Shown: positions 1 to 9,574 of the stretch, one piece after another
How positions within the stretch are numbered: position 1 is the first letter of the stretch
Layout: each line of letters starts with the position of its first letter
Source of the DNA: Marinobacter sp.
GTDB taxonomy: Bacteria; Pseudomonadota; Gammaproteobacteria; Pseudomonadales; Oleiphilaceae
Length of the DNA stretch: 55,548 bases
Reading direction: 5' to 3'
NCBI GenBank assembly: GCA_018066865.1
Contig: JAGPVT010000074.1
Coordinates: forward strand, 1 to 55,548
Made by a program: the position numbers and the translations under genes
Notes under the pieces: model-generated
Told to the model about the DNA's origin: nothing
The model's input: the letters and a program-made list of their open reading frames with translations, nothing else
Databases searched by the model: none

Positions 1-32
1 ACAAGGGGCCGTTTTTGATCCTGATTCCGAAA

Positions 33-1685
33 CTACATGTTGGGGTAGTTCGGTCCACCGCCACCCTCTGGCGTTACCCAGGTGATATTCTGGGAAGGAT
101 CCTTGATGTCACAGGTCTTGCAGTGAACGCAGTTCTGCGCGTTGATCTGGAACTGCTTACCACTTCCGTCATCCTTCTCAACCACTTCATAAACCCCGGC
201 AGGGCAGTAACGCTGAGCAGGCTCATCGTATTTCGGCAGGTTTACGCTGATGGGGATATCCGGATCCGTCAGCTTGAGATGAATCGGCTGATTTTCCGCG
301 TGATTGGTATTGGAAACAAACACCGACGTCAGGCGGTCGAAGGTCAGCTTGTTATCCGGCTTCGGATAATTCATCTTTTTGCACTCAGACGCCGGCTTCA
401 TCGTCGCGTAGTCTGGCGTCAGATCACGGAGAGTAAACGGCAGGCTTCTGTGCAGAATGTTCTGCTCAAAGTATGCGATCGCACCACCGATGATGTTGCC
501 GAACTTGTGCATTCCCGGGCCAAAGTTGCGCTCATCATACAGCTCCTTGTAGAGCCAGCTTTCCTTGAAGCGATCACCAAAGCTGGTAATTTCCTCACCA
601 GACTGGCCATTTTTCAGGGCTTCAAACACCGCTTCTGCGCCCAGCAGGCCAGATTTCATCGCAGTATGGGAGCCTTTGATCTTGGAGCTGTTCAGGGTGC
701 CCGCATTACAACCCAGCAGCAAACCACCCGGGAAGCTCATTTTCGGAAGAGCATTGTAGCCACCCTTGGTCAGAGCACGAGCGCCGTAAGACACACGCTT
801 ACCGCCTTCCAGATACTTACGGATTTCCGGGTGCAATTTCAGGCGCTGGAATTCTTCGAACGGGCTCAAGTGTGGGTTGCTGTAGGAAAGATCTGAAATC
901 AGGCCCACATAAACCTGGCCATTCTCAAGGTGATAAAGGAAAGAACCGCCAGTGGAGCCGCTTTCATTCAGGGGCCAGCCGGTTGTGTGAACAACCAGGC
1001 CTGGCTCATGCTTGGCCGGGTCGATGTCCCACAGTTCCTTGATACCAATGCCGTAATGCTGGGGGTCTTTGCCTTCATCCAGTTTGAACTCACTGATCAG
1101 GCGCTTACCCAGGTGCCCACGACAACCTTCCGAGAACAGCGTGTACTTTGCTCGCAGCTCCATGCCCGGCATATAGCCTTCTTTTTCGGAGCCGTCGCGA
1201 GCGACACCCATGTCTCCGGTAAGAATGCCTTTTACCTGACCATCTTCAATGATGGTCTCGGCTGCGGCAAAACCCGGATAAACTTCAACGCCCAGCGCCT
1301 CAGCCTGCTCGGCAAGCCAGCGGCAAAGGTTACCGAGGCTGATAATATAGTTGCCGTGGTTGTGCATGTTCTTGGGCACAAAGGCATTCGGAATCTTTGT
1401 GGCTTTCTCCTGGTTTTTCAGCAGGAAAATGTCGTCGCGGGTAACGGGCGTATTCAGCGGTGCGCCTTTCTCTTTCCAGTCCGGAAAAAGCTCGTTGAGG
1501 GCGGTAGGCTCAAATACAGTACCGGCCAGTATGTGAGCGCCGATCTCAGACCCTTTCTCCACTACACATACGGTCAGTTCTTCGCCGGCTTCCTGTGCCA
1601 ACTGCATAACTCGGCAAGCTGCCGACAAGCCAGCAGGGCCGCCGCCGACGATAAGAACATCAAATTCCATCGATTCGCGTTCCAC
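33..1685 (-). CDS. etfD: Electron transfer flavoprotein-ubiquinone oxidoreductase (ETF-QO)
   Basis: Membrane-associated FAD/4Fe-4S enzyme that passes electrons from reduced ETF to ubiquinone, linking acyl-CoA dehydrogenases to respiration. The N-terminus carries the FAD-binding GGGPAGLSAA motif. The C-terminus has the cluster cysteines in CPAGVYE and NCVHCKTCDIKDP and ends with the family's GGGGPNYPNM tail, so the gene is complete. An ATG at 1703 lies in frame upstream, but it has no ribosome binding site. The GTG at 1685 sits 6 nt after GAGGAG and gives the MERESMEFDV start typical of Pseudomonas-type homologues, so I chose it (550 residues); the ATG at 1670 is the other option. It diverges from etfBA across a palindromic operator. 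Family assignment is very secure. Confidence 0.96.
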   Translation of the reverse strand: MERESMEFDVLIVGGGPAGLSAACRVMQLAQEAGEELTVCVVEKGSEIGAHILAGTVFEPTALNELFPDWKEKGAPLNTPVTRDDIFLLKNQEKATKIPNAFVPKNMHNHGNYIISLGNLCRWLAEQAEALGVEVYPGFAAAETIIEDGQVKGILTGDMGVARDGSEKEGYMPGMELRAKYTLFSEGCRGHLGKRLISEFKLDEGKDPQHYGIGIKELWDIDPAKHEPGLVVHTTGWPLNESGSTGGSFLYHLENGQVYVGLISDLSYSNPHLSPFEEFQRLKLHPEIRKYLEGGKRVSYGARALTKGGYNALPKMSFPGGLLLGCNAGTLNSSKIKGSHTAMKSGLLGAEAVFEALKNGQSGEEITSFGDRFKESWLYKELYDERNFGPGMHKFGNIIGGAIAYFEQNILHRSLPFTLRDLTPDYATMKPASECKKMNYPKPDNKLTFDRLTSVFVSNTNHAENQPIHLKLTDPDIPISVNLPKYDEPAQRYCPAGVYEVVEKDDGSGKQFQINAQNCVHCKTCDIKDPSQNITWVTPEGGGGPNYPNM

Positions 1686-1834
1686 GTTGGTCTCCTCAAA
1701 CATCTTTAATGGATATTATGTGCCCGCAGGCTTGATTTCTGGTGTGTCATCATACCGTTAAAAGTATCCTCAGACGACTACCCTTAGCTGAATACTCCAG
1801 TTTTATACAATCAAAGGATAGCGTATTCAATGAA

Positions 1835-1854
1835 TCAAACAAACGTTTGTTTGA
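1835..1854. promoter_or_regulatory. 20-bp perfect palindrome, probable PsrA operator
   Basis: A perfect palindrome centred between 1844 and 1845 contains CAAAC (1836-1840), four bases, then GTTTG (1845-1849). This matches the C/GAAAC-N2-4-GTTTG/C pattern described for PsrA, the TetR-family long-chain-acyl sensor of Pseudomonas relatives. ETF genes are known PsrA targets. It lies in the 474-bp gap between divergent etfD and etfB, so one site could repress both. The rest of the gap (1686-2159) shows no convincing gene. Confidence 0.6.
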
Positions 1855-2159
1855 AATTTGGCCGCGGCTTTGGCATTGTGGTTTTGTGCTTTAATAAAGG
1901 CTGATTGGCACGGGAAACATGCGTGGGGCGTCTAACTGGACTATTGACCCACTTAATCTTTGCCTTCAGTATTAGTGCGCCGTGACGGATGGCCCCAGTG
2001 CGAGGCCGCTGTTTGTAACGTTCGGTCTGAATACCCATAATTCCGGTATCTTGCCGAGACGCAGCAATCGAGAATGCTCTGTAACCCGCCCATACAGGGC
2101 CAGTCTTAGAGTGTTTTTGATTGAGAGTCATTAACCCATCGTAGAAGAACGAGGAATCT

Positions 2160-2909
2160 ATGAAGGTTCTGGTCGCTGTAAAACGAGTAATCGACTACAA
2201 CGTAAAGGTACGCGTCAAGCCGGATAACACTGGTGTTGATCTCGCCAACGTCAAAATGGCAATGAACCCATTCTGCGAAATCGCTGTTGAAGAAGCGGTT
2301 CGTCTGAAGGAAAAGGGTATTGCAAACGAAATCGTCGTGGTTTCCATTGGCCCCAAGGCCTGTCAGGAGCAGATTCGTACTGCGCTGGCGCTGGGCGCTG
2401 ACCGTGGTATCCACATTGAAGTCGATGAGGACGTTCAGTCTCTCGACGCAGCCAAATTGCTGAAGGCCGTGGTTGAGAAAGAGGAGCCAAAACTCGTCAT
2501 TCTTGGCAAGCAGTCCATCGATTCTGACAACAACCAAACTGGCCAGATGCTGGCTGCACTGACCGGTATGGGTCAGGGCACTTTCGCCTCCGAAGTGGTT
2601 GTTGATGGCGAAAAAGTGAATGTTACCCGTGAGGTAGACGGTGGTCTTATGACCCTTTCTTTGAGCCTGCCAGCGGTTGTAACCACAGACCTGCGTTTGA
2701 ACGAGCCGCGCTATGCGTCTTTGCCGAACATCATGAAAGCCAAGAAAAAGCCACTCGATGTTATGAGCCCGGCTGACCTTGGTGTTGAAATCAAGCCGCG
2801 CCTGACCACTTTGAAAGTTGAAGCACCGGCTGCCCGTCAGGCAGGTGTAAAAGTGGCTGATGTTGCCGAGCTGGTCGATAAACTGAAGAATGAAGCGAAG
2901 GTGATCTGA
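2160..2909 (+). CDS. etfB: Electron transfer flavoprotein beta subunit
   Basis: Small subunit of the soluble ETF heterodimer (FAD plus AMP), which collects electrons from acyl-CoA dehydrogenases. The 249-residue length is standard. The start [14 protein letters not shown], the [17 protein letters not shown] segment and the later [13 protein letters not shown] and DLRLNEPRY segments are classic EtfB. An AGGAA ribosome site precedes the ATG. Its TGA overlaps the ATG of etfA by one base (TGATG), which implies translational coupling to give equal subunits. Probably controlled by the palindrome at 1835-1854. Confidence 0.97.
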   Translation: MKVLVAVKRVIDYNVKVRVKPDNTGVDLANVKMAMNPFCEIAVEEAVRLKEKGIANEIVVVSIGPKACQEQIRTALALGADRGIHIEVDEDVQSLDAAKLLKAVVEKEEPKLVILGKQSIDSDNNQTGQMLAALTGMGQGTFASEVVVDGEKVNVTREVDGGLMTLSLSLPAVVTTDLRLNEPRYASLPNIMKAKKKPLDVMSPADLGVEIKPRLTTLKVEAPAARQAGVKVADVAELVDKLKNEAKVI

Positions 2910-3850
2910 TGAGCATCCTTGTAATTGCTGAACACGACAACAGCAGCCTGAAGCAGGCGACCCTGAGTGTTGTAGCGGCTGCCAAAGCCATCGGCGGCGA
3001 TATTGATGTACTGGTTGCCGGTGAAAACTGTGGTGCCGTTGCAGAAGCAGCAGCCAAGGCCGAAGGTGTCGCAAAGGTATTGGTTGCTGACAACGCAGTT
3101 TATGGCCACTTCCTGGGTGAGAACCTGGGCGAGTTGGTTGCTGAGCTGGGCAAAGGGTACAGCCACATCCTTTCATCTGCAGGTACTACAGGTAAGGACT
3201 TCATGCCGCGCGTTGCTGCGCTGCTGGACGTTGCCCAGGTATCCGACATTATCCGCGTTGAGTCGGAAGACACCTTTGTTCGTCCGATCTACGCCGGTAA
3301 CGCCATCGCAACGGTTAAGGCCAGCGACAGCATCAAGGTAATCACCGTGCGCCCGACAGGTTTCGACCCGGTTGCCGCTGAAGGTGGTTCCGCTTCTGTA
3401 GAGGCGCTGGACGTTGTGAAAGACGCCGGGCTCTCATCGTTCGTTGGCGAGCAAAAAGCCAAGTCTGACCGTCCGGATCTGGCCAGTGCCAGTATTGTTA
3501 TCTCCGGTGGTCGTGGCATGCAGAACGGCGAGAACTTCAAGATGCTGGAAAAGGTTGCTGATCTTCTGGGTGCCGGTATGGGTGCATCCCGCGCCGCTGT
3601 TGACGCAGGTTTTGTGCCGAACGACATGCAGGTAGGCCAGACCGGTAAGATTGTTGCGCCGCAGCTGTATGTGGCGGTAGGTATCTCCGGTGCGATTCAG
3701 CACCTGGCCGGCATGTCTGATTCCAAGGTGATCGTTGCGATCAACAAGGATGAAGAAGCGCCGATCTTCCAGGTTGCCGATTACGGCCTGGTCGCGGATC
3801 TGTTTGAAGCAGTACCGCAACTTGAAGAAGAGCTGAAGAAAGTTCTGTAA
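2909..3850 (+). CDS. etfA: Electron transfer flavoprotein alpha subunit
   Basis: Large subunit of ETF, carrying most of the FAD site. Its 313 residues match the short bacterial EtfA form. The C-terminal FAD-binding segment is clear: VISGGRGMQNGENF, then GASRAAVDAGFVP, QVGQTGKIVAPQLYVAVGIS and GAIQHLAGM. It overlaps etfB by one base and is followed 11 nt later by a strong intrinsic terminator, so etfBA is a two-gene transcription unit. Partner of the ETF-QO at 33-1685. Confidence 0.97.
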   Translation: MSILVIAEHDNSSLKQATLSVVAAAKAIGGDIDVLVAGENCGAVAEAAAKAEGVAKVLVADNAVYGHFLGENLGELVAELGKGYSHILSSAGTTGKDFMPRVAALLDVAQVSDIIRVESEDTFVRPIYAGNAIATVKASDSIKVITVRPTGFDPVAAEGGSASVEALDVVKDAGLSSFVGEQKAKSDRPDLASASIVISGGRGMQNGENFKMLEKVADLLGAGMGASRAAVDAGFVPNDMQVGQTGKIVAPQLYVAVGISGAIQHLAGMSDSKVIVAINKDEEAPIFQVADYGLVADLFEAVPQLEEELKKVL

Positions 3851-3861
3851 CTTTCTGTCAG

Positions 3862-3899
3862 GCAACAAAAAAGGCACCTTCGGGTGTCTTTTTTGTTGC
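3862..3899 (+). terminator. Intrinsic terminator after etfBA
   Basis: Two 17-nt arms, GCAACAAAAAAGGCACC and GGTGTCTTTTTTGTTGC, pair with one G-U wobble around a stable TTCG tetraloop. The A-run and T-run inside the stem let it work in either direction. It lies 11 nt after the etfA stop. Confidence 0.9.
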
Positions 3900-3957
3900 A
3901 GAGTCTTAAACTGTTGAAGCAAACCCGCATGCCTTTTGTTTTATCGGATATATTGCA

Positions 3958-4800
3958 ATGACCATCAGTCCGTTTGAAGCTCTTGCTTGCCCACTCGACG
4001 GTTCTGCGCTGCAGATCTCTGGCAGGAGTTGGCGCTGCGCTAACGGCCACAGTTTCGACATTGCCCGCCAGGGTTATATTCACCTGCTGCCTGTGCAAAA
4101 TAAGCGCTCCAAAGATCCGGGCGACAACAAGGAAATGGTGGCGGCGCGCCAGCGCTTTTTGAGTTCGGGGTTTTATCAACCCCTGGCAGACGCTATGAGC
4201 CGCGCAGTGTTCCACGAAGAATTCAATGAATCCTCCATAAACTGCCTGGATGCGGGGTGCGGGGAGGGGTATTACATGCGCCAACTCGCTCACAGCACAC
4301 CCGAAATAATAGATCTTGCCCTGATGGGGCTGGATATATCCAAATGGGCCGTATTATCAGCCGCTAAACAGGACAAGAGCTCCTCCTGGGTTGTCGGGAG
4401 TAACGCCAACCTGCCTGTGCTGCCGGAAACACTGGATCGCATTCTGTGCCTGTTTGGCTTCCCGGTGTATCCGGAGTTCGCACGAGTGCTGAAATCAGGT
4501 GGGGAGATCGTCCAGATGGATGCCGGGGTAGACCATCTTCGTGAGCTTCGGGAAATCATTTATCCGGAACTGCGGGCGCCACGGCCAGATCAGAAGGCGA
4601 TGCCCGAAGGGTTCACGAACCTCGATACATCCGTTATTCGCTACACCCTGGCGCTGCCCGACAAGGGCTCCATCGCCGATCTGCTGGCCATGACGCCGCA
4701 TCTTTATCGCGCCAATGCGGACGGCTTGGCGCGCGCAGCAGAACTTGAATCACTTACCGTTACCGTTGATGTCATACTCAGGCGCATCAGAAAGAACTGA
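3958..4800 (+). CDS. rlmA: 23S rRNA (guanine-N1) methyltransferase, RlmA family
   Basis: Predicted SAM-dependent methyltransferase acting on G745 (or G748) of 23S rRNA. The N-terminal zinc-finger region reads ACPLDG...CANGHSFDIARQGY, followed by the family's LLPVQNKRSKDPGDNKEMV signature and the SAM motif LDAGCGEGYY. The 280-residue length is normal. The zinc site has C-x-x-D in place of the C-x-x-C of the E. coli enzyme; I believe this variant is common in Pseudomonas-like RlmA, so it need not be inactive. No good Shine-Dalgarno precedes the ATG. The gene stands alone after the etf terminator. Confidence 0.88.
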   Translation: MTISPFEALACPLDGSALQISGRSWRCANGHSFDIARQGYIHLLPVQNKRSKDPGDNKEMVAARQRFLSSGFYQPLADAMSRAVFHEEFNESSINCLDAGCGEGYYMRQLAHSTPEIIDLALMGLDISKWAVLSAAKQDKSSSWVVGSNANLPVLPETLDRILCLFGFPVYPEFARVLKSGGEIVQMDAGVDHLRELREIIYPELRAPRPDQKAMPEGFTNLDTSVIRYTLALPDKGSIADLLAMTPHLYRANADGLARAAELESLTVTVDVILRRIRKN

Positions 4801-4997
4801 CAAGCGGTTTGGATCGGTGTTTATCAGTGTGCCTGATAGACCAGGCTGTGCGATTGGCCGTGACGACGTCGACCAGGTTGTCAGCGTGAAGTTAGAACCC
4901 GGGTGCAAAGCTGTTAAGATCAGATCATTACGACTTCTCTGCGCTCTCCAACGTGCGCTGATTCAAAATCGATATTCCTTAGACCGAAGGACAGGCA

Positions 4998-6239
4998 ATG
5001 ACTAAACCAACAGATACAACCTACGATCTGGTTGTCTTCGGGGCTACCAGTTTCGTTGGCCAGATACTTACGCAATATTTGTTCGATTCATACGGTGTTG
5101 CAGGTGAGGTCAAGTGGGCCATTGCCGGGCGTTCTGAATCCAAGCTCAGCGAGCTTAAGTCCGGTTTGGGGAGCAATGCAGGTGAACTGCCGGTCATTCT
5201 GGCAGATGCCACTGACGACCGTGCACTGAAGGCTATGTGTGAGCAAACTCGCGTAGTTATCTCTACGGTCGGACCCTACGCCTTGTATGGCGAGCCTCTT
5301 GTTAAAGCCTGCGTAGAGACAGGCACCGATTACTGCGATCTGACCGGAGAAGTGCAGTGGATTCGCCGTATGGTGGATCGCTATGAGGACCAGGCAAAAA
5401 AATCGGGAGCAAGAATTGTGCATTGCTGCGGTTTTGACTCCATTCCGTCGGATATGGGCGTGTGGTTCCTGCAGCAACAGGCTGAAAAAACATTCGGTGA
5501 GCCCTGCCTTGATGTGCGCATGCGGGTGAAAGTCGTGAAAGGCGGTCTTTCCGGTGGCACCGTTGCTTCAATGATGAACGTAGCCAAAGAAGCCGCAGCA
5601 GATCCGAAACTGCGCAAAGAGCTGGCCAACCCGTTCTCTATCTGCCCGCCGGAGCACCGTTCAACAGTGCGTCAGCCAAGCCTGAAAGGGGCAGAGTTCG
5701 ACAAAACATTTAACGTGTGGCTGGCGCCGTTTGTAATGGGCGCAATCAACACCCGCATCGTACACCGTTCTAACGCCATGCAAAGCGCTCGTTACGGCAA
5801 GGAATTTACCTACGACGAAGCCATGATGACGGGCAGTGGAACCAAAGGGCGCCTGACGGCTTACGGTATTATCGCTGCGCTGGCAGGTTTTTTCACGGCA
5901 TCTGCTATCAAACCTTCGCGCTGGCTGGTTGAAAAGTTTGTACCCCAGCCAGGTGAGGGCCCGACCCCGGAAGCCCAGAAGGCCGGGTTCTACGATCTGC
6001 GCTTTGTAGGGCGCACCCAGGATGGCAAAACCATGATCACGAAAGTGACCGGTGATGCGGACCCGGGCTACGGCTCCACCAGCAAGATGCTTGGCGAGGC
6101 CGGCATGTGCCTGGCGTTCGATATCCCGGCTGATCAAGCTGGTGGTTTCTGGACTCCTGCATCAGTGCTGAACGACAAGTTGCTGGAGCGACTGACCAGC
6201 AAAGCAGGTCTGACGTTTGAGGTGGTTGAAACCCGCTAA
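4998..6239 (+). CDS. Saccharopine dehydrogenase-like NAD(P)-binding reductase
   Basis: A 413-residue protein of the SCCPDH / trans-acting enoyl reductase family. It opens with a Rossmann fold (YDLVVFGATSFVGQILTQYL, then AIAGRSESKL), with the family's STVGPYALYGEPLV, GTDYCDLTGE and HCCGFDSIPSDMG segments. These proteins are oxidoreductases of uncertain substrate, often linked to lipid metabolism, and true lysine-pathway activity is unlikely. A good AAGGA site precedes the ATG. It ends 10 bp from the convergent cydC stop. The 197 bp before it (4801-4997) shows nothing recognisable. Confidence 0.85.
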   Translation: MTKPTDTTYDLVVFGATSFVGQILTQYLFDSYGVAGEVKWAIAGRSESKLSELKSGLGSNAGELPVILADATDDRALKAMCEQTRVVISTVGPYALYGEPLVKACVETGTDYCDLTGEVQWIRRMVDRYEDQAKKSGARIVHCCGFDSIPSDMGVWFLQQQAEKTFGEPCLDVRMRVKVVKGGLSGGTVASMMNVAKEAAADPKLRKELANPFSICPPEHRSTVRQPSLKGAEFDKTFNVWLAPFVMGAINTRIVHRSNAMQSARYGKEFTYDEAMMTGSGTKGRLTAYGIIAALAGFFTASAIKPSRWLVEKFVPQPGEGPTPEAQKAGFYDLRFVGRTQDGKTMITKVTGDADPGYGSTSKMLGEAGMCLAFDIPADQAGGFWTPASVLNDKLLERLTSKAGLTFEVVETR

Positions 6240-6249
6240 CAGTGGCGTT

Positions 6250-7866
6250 TTAAACCCCCAAATGAATCACACGGTCGGTGCACGGCAGGGCATCCGGACC
6301 GTGTGCCAGGCTGATGACTGTTCTGCCTTCAAGCCAGGCATCAATTTGCCGGGTAATCCTTTCTCTTGTGACCTTATCCACCCCGGTAAACGGTTCGTCC
6401 AGAATCAATAGCGGGGCAGGGCTCATAAGTACCCGGGCAAGAGCAACACGTCGCGCCTCGCCGCCGGAAAGCCGGCTACCGGAACTCCCCAGCCAGGTAT
6501 CGAGTTGATCAACCTCTGAACGAAACCGTTCAGCCAGGTCAACCATTTCCAGAATACGCCAAAGTTCCGCTTCGGTTGCATCGGGTGAACCCAATAACAG
6601 ATTGGCCCGCAAGGTATCTTCGAACAGCACGGTTTTTTGTGTGAGATAGGCACAGGGTACGCTGGCGCAGGCCCCACCTGAAGGAATCAAAAGTCCCGAG
6701 AAAACATCTGCCAGGGACGATTTTCCACTCCCGGAATGCCCCAGGATACCCACTCGTTCGCCTGTTTTTATCTGCAAATCAAAGTGCGTGAAAAGCGGCG
6801 CGTTTTCCGGGTATTTTACCGTTAGATCGTTCGCTATCAGGGCACCGCCCTCAGGCAGGGCAATGATTTCTGCTGCAACCCTGGAATCATCTTCCCTGCA
6901 ATCCCGATTCAGGCGTGCGGCAGAAGCTTGTGTAGCACCCAGCTTACCAAAAGCTTCCGGCAGCATGCCGTAGGCTTCAGCGAGCCCAAGCAGCGCAATA
7001 GGCAGTAACACCAGAACCGGGCCGGAAATCACGCCCGAGCGAAACAAAGCAAAACCGCTCCAGAGCGCAAACACTGCAGCCAGGTTAATCAGTAAATTCG
7101 AACCGGCCTGGTGCCAGCCAACGCGGGAATCTGCCTTTACCTGCCCGGATGAGGATTGGTGCGCCTGACGCAGAAGCCATGCACCGTGTTTGCCGGTACG
7201 ACCAGCGGCGGTCAGTTCAGCAAAGCCCTCCAGGTGTTCAATAACTGCGGTACGCAGCGATTCTTGCTGATCACTCTGGCGCGACGTGATCTTTGCGGTA
7301 CGCAGGTAGACAGCCAGCGTCGCCAACAGAAATGCGACGCCAAGTATCAGCGCGATTCCGATCGCGATCACACTATCAAAAAGTACCGCTGCCAGAACCA
7401 TTATGAGCAGGGTGACAAAAGCGGCAAGCGCAGCGGGAGCGATCAGGCGCAAGTACAGTGTATCCAGCGCGTCAACATCGTTGGTCAGCCGGGACAGCCA
7501 CTGCGCGCCGGTTAGCTCGCGCCTTCGACCACGGTCGGCAGAGGCCAGTTTGCGAAACAGTGCGACACGAATATCGGTTAAGAGCCTTAACACCGTATCG
7601 TGGTTATACAGCCGCTCCAGATAACGGGAAACCGTACGCGAAACTGCAAAAAACCGTATACCGCCGCCAGGTACATACAAGTTGATGGTGGCCGGCAGGC
7701 TGGCCGCAAGCAGAAGGCCAACCAGTGCCGTTTCAGTGATAAACCAGCCAGAGAGCGCCAACAGCCCGAGACCCGAGAGCAGGGCAGCCAACATCAGCAA
7801 GGCGCCGATTAAAAGCCTTCCAGGGCGTGCATAGATCAGCTTTAGCCAGGGTTTCAGCTCAGACAT
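6250..7866 (-). CDS. cydC: Cysteine/glutathione ABC exporter, CydC subunit
   Basis: Half-transporter of the CydDC heterodimer, which exports thiol reductants to the periplasm and is needed for cytochrome bd assembly. The N-terminal half (about residues 1-320) is a six-helix ABC exporter domain. The C-terminal ATPase has Walker A GHSGSGKSS, signature LSGGEARRVALAR and Walker B LLILDEPFTGVD. The ATG lies 8 nt inside the end of cydD, so the two are translationally coupled. Last gene of cydABDC. It ends 10 bp from the convergent reductase gene with no visible terminator. Confidence 0.93.
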   Translation of the reverse strand: MSELKPWLKLIYARPGRLLIGALLMLAALLSGLGLLALSGWFITETALVGLLLAASLPATINLYVPGGGIRFFAVSRTVSRYLERLYNHDTVLRLLTDIRVALFRKLASADRGRRRELTGAQWLSRLTNDVDALDTLYLRLIAPAALAAFVTLLIMVLAAVLFDSVIAIGIALILGVAFLLATLAVYLRTAKITSRQSDQQESLRTAVIEHLEGFAELTAAGRTGKHGAWLLRQAHQSSSGQVKADSRVGWHQAGSNLLINLAAVFALWSGFALFRSGVISGPVLVLLPIALLGLAEAYGMLPEAFGKLGATQASAARLNRDCREDDSRVAAEIIALPEGGALIANDLTVKYPENAPLFTHFDLQIKTGERVGILGHSGSGKSSLADVFSGLLIPSGGACASVPCAYLTQKTVLFEDTLRANLLLGSPDATEAELWRILEMVDLAERFRSEVDQLDTWLGSSGSRLSGGEARRVALARVLMSPAPLLILDEPFTGVDKVTRERITRQIDAWLEGRTVISLAHGPDALPCTDRVIHLGV

Positions 7867-9574
7867 CTGTCACCTCCCCGCCAGAGACCAAAAGTACCCG
7901 GTTGGCAAGAACCAGAAGCGCGTGGTGATGGGTGCAGAAAATCAGTGTTTTGCCTGCCAGCGCCAGCTTGTGCAGCGCCTCCAGCACAAAGATCTCACTG
8001 TCGCTGTCGAGCCCGGCTGTGGGTTCATCGAGAAGGATAACGTCGTAATCCGCGACGAAAATTCTCGCCAGGCTCAGGCGTCGTGCCTGGCCTCCGGAAA
8101 GACCCTGGCCATCCTCTGAAACCTTGCTGAAAATACCTTCCTCGCGGCTATCCAGCAAAGGGCCAAGACCCACGTTACGCAGCGCGGTTTCAATAGCCAC
8201 ATCGGATACATCCGGGCTGGTGAGCCGAAGGTTATCGGCCCAGGTTCCGTGAACGAGAAAACCACTCTGGCCAAGCCAGCCAAAGGCGAAGCTTCCCGCC
8301 TGTTTACCAAACAGACCGATGTCGCCGTTATCCGGCGTAAGAAAACCCGCCAGAAGATGCAAGAGGGTGGACTTGCCACTCCCGGAAGGGCCAGTGAGAG
8401 CAATAACCTCACCTTTACCGATGGTCAGCGAGACATCACTGAGGATTGGGTGGTCTGCGCGCAGTGCAAGCGATACAGAATTCAGTTCAATCAACTCGCG
8501 GCGCGTAACCTGGTTGCTGACTGAAGGCCTATAGTCGACTGTGTCTTCGTTGCCGCCCGCCAAGGGATTGGGTGCTGGTTTATCACCTAGCCTTGCCAGA
8601 ATCTCTGCACCAGCGCCGAGAGCGGCCGCGCGGTCATGATAGTACTGGGAAAGCGTGCGCAACGGCTGAAAGAACTCTGGTGCAAGCAGCAGAATCAACA
8701 GGCCGGAGAACAGCGTTAGATCCGAGGATGGCCCATAGGTGATATACCCCAGAAGACCAAAGCCGATGTAAATGGCAATGACTGCGATGGCCACTGATGC
8801 GAAAAACTCCAGAACCGCTGATGATAAAAACGCAACACGAAGCGTTTTCAGCGTAATCCTGCGGTAGTGATCTGACCTCTGTTGAATCAATTCTGCAGCG
8901 CTGTCAGTTTGCCCGAACAGCTGTAACGTGGTCAGCCCTCGAACCTTATCCAGGAACTGGCCAGACAGCCGGCTGATAATCTCGAAATGCTGCTGGTTAA
9001 GCTTCTCAGCTCCCATTCCCACAAGCGCCATAAAAAGGGGAATCAGTGGGGCAGAAAGTAGCAGGAAAATTCCAGCGAGCCAGTCCAGATAGAACACAAG
9101 GGCCAGAATCATCAAAGGCACAATAAGAGACAGCGTCATCTGCGGAAGGAAGCGGGAAAAGTAGCCGTGCAGGGCATCAACGTGGTCAATCCACTCCCGC
9201 GCCAGACTGCCGGCAGACGTTTGCCCCAGTACGAGGGGGCCGCTGTTGCGCCAGTGCCGGTGAATCTGCCGGCGTGCGGTGCGACGCACCTGTTCACTGC
9301 ATCTTGCTGCGAGGTGGGTCTGGATGCCTTGGGCAACGGCACGAGAAACGATTGCCAGAACAAGGCCGGCAAAAAGAGGCGCCAGCACTGCGGCTGACGC
9401 TTTCTCAATGACACCAAGATGAACAATCCGGGCCAGAAATATCATCTGGACGATGGTAGCGACGCCAGCGAGGGTGCCGGCAGCAACCGAGCCCTGAATC
9501 CAGCGCCGGTTTCCGCTGGCAAGCCCCGAGAGCCAACGCTTTACAGCACTGCTCTCGACCTGCATTTCGGTCAC
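7859..9574 (-). CDS. cydD: Cysteine/glutathione ABC exporter, CydD subunit
   Basis: Partner of CydC: an inner-membrane ABC half-exporter for cysteine or glutathione, required for bd oxidase maturation. The membrane domain is followed by an ATPase with GPSGSGKSTLL, LSGGQARRLSLARIF and VILLDEPTAGLDSDSE. The start is GTG (MTEMQVESS), placed directly after the TAA of cydB with no spacer. It overlaps cydC by 8 nt. The adjacency to cydAB separates it from generic ABC exporters. Confidence 0.93.
   Translation of the reverse strand: MTEMQVESSAVKRWLSGLASGNRRWIQGSVAAGTLAGVATIVQMIFLARIVHLGVIEKASAAVLAPLFAGLVLAIVSRAVAQGIQTHLAARCSEQVRRTARRQIHRHWRNSGPLVLGQTSAGSLAREWIDHVDALHGYFSRFLPQMTLSLIVPLMILALVFYLDWLAGIFLLLSAPLIPLFMALVGMGAEKLNQQHFEIISRLSGQFLDKVRGLTTLQLFGQTDSAAELIQQRSDHYRRITLKTLRVAFLSSAVLEFFASVAIAVIAIYIGFGLLGYITYGPSSDLTLFSGLLILLLAPEFFQPLRTLSQYYHDRAAALGAGAEILARLGDKPAPNPLAGGNEDTVDYRPSVSNQVTRRELIELNSVSLALRADHPILSDVSLTIGKGEVIALTGPSGSGKSTLLHLLAGFLTPDNGDIGLFGKQAGSFAFGWLGQSGFLVHGTWADNLRLTSPDVSDVAIETALRNVGLGPLLDSREEGIFSKVSEDGQGLSGGQARRLSLARIFVADYDVILLDEPTAGLDSDSEIFVLEALHKLALAGKTLIFCTHHHALLVLANRVLLVSGGEVTDV

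Noticed and set aside
15..896. Long plus-strand frame opposite ETF-QO
   Set aside because: Lies wholly antisense to a clearly coding gene and has no recognisable protein features.
1835..2131. Minus-strand frame in the etfD-etfB gap
   Set aside because: Translation is low-complexity and unlike a protein, and it includes the operator palindrome.
2106..3176. Minus-strand frame of 356 codons across etfB/etfA
   Set aside because: Antisense shadow of two strongly conserved genes.
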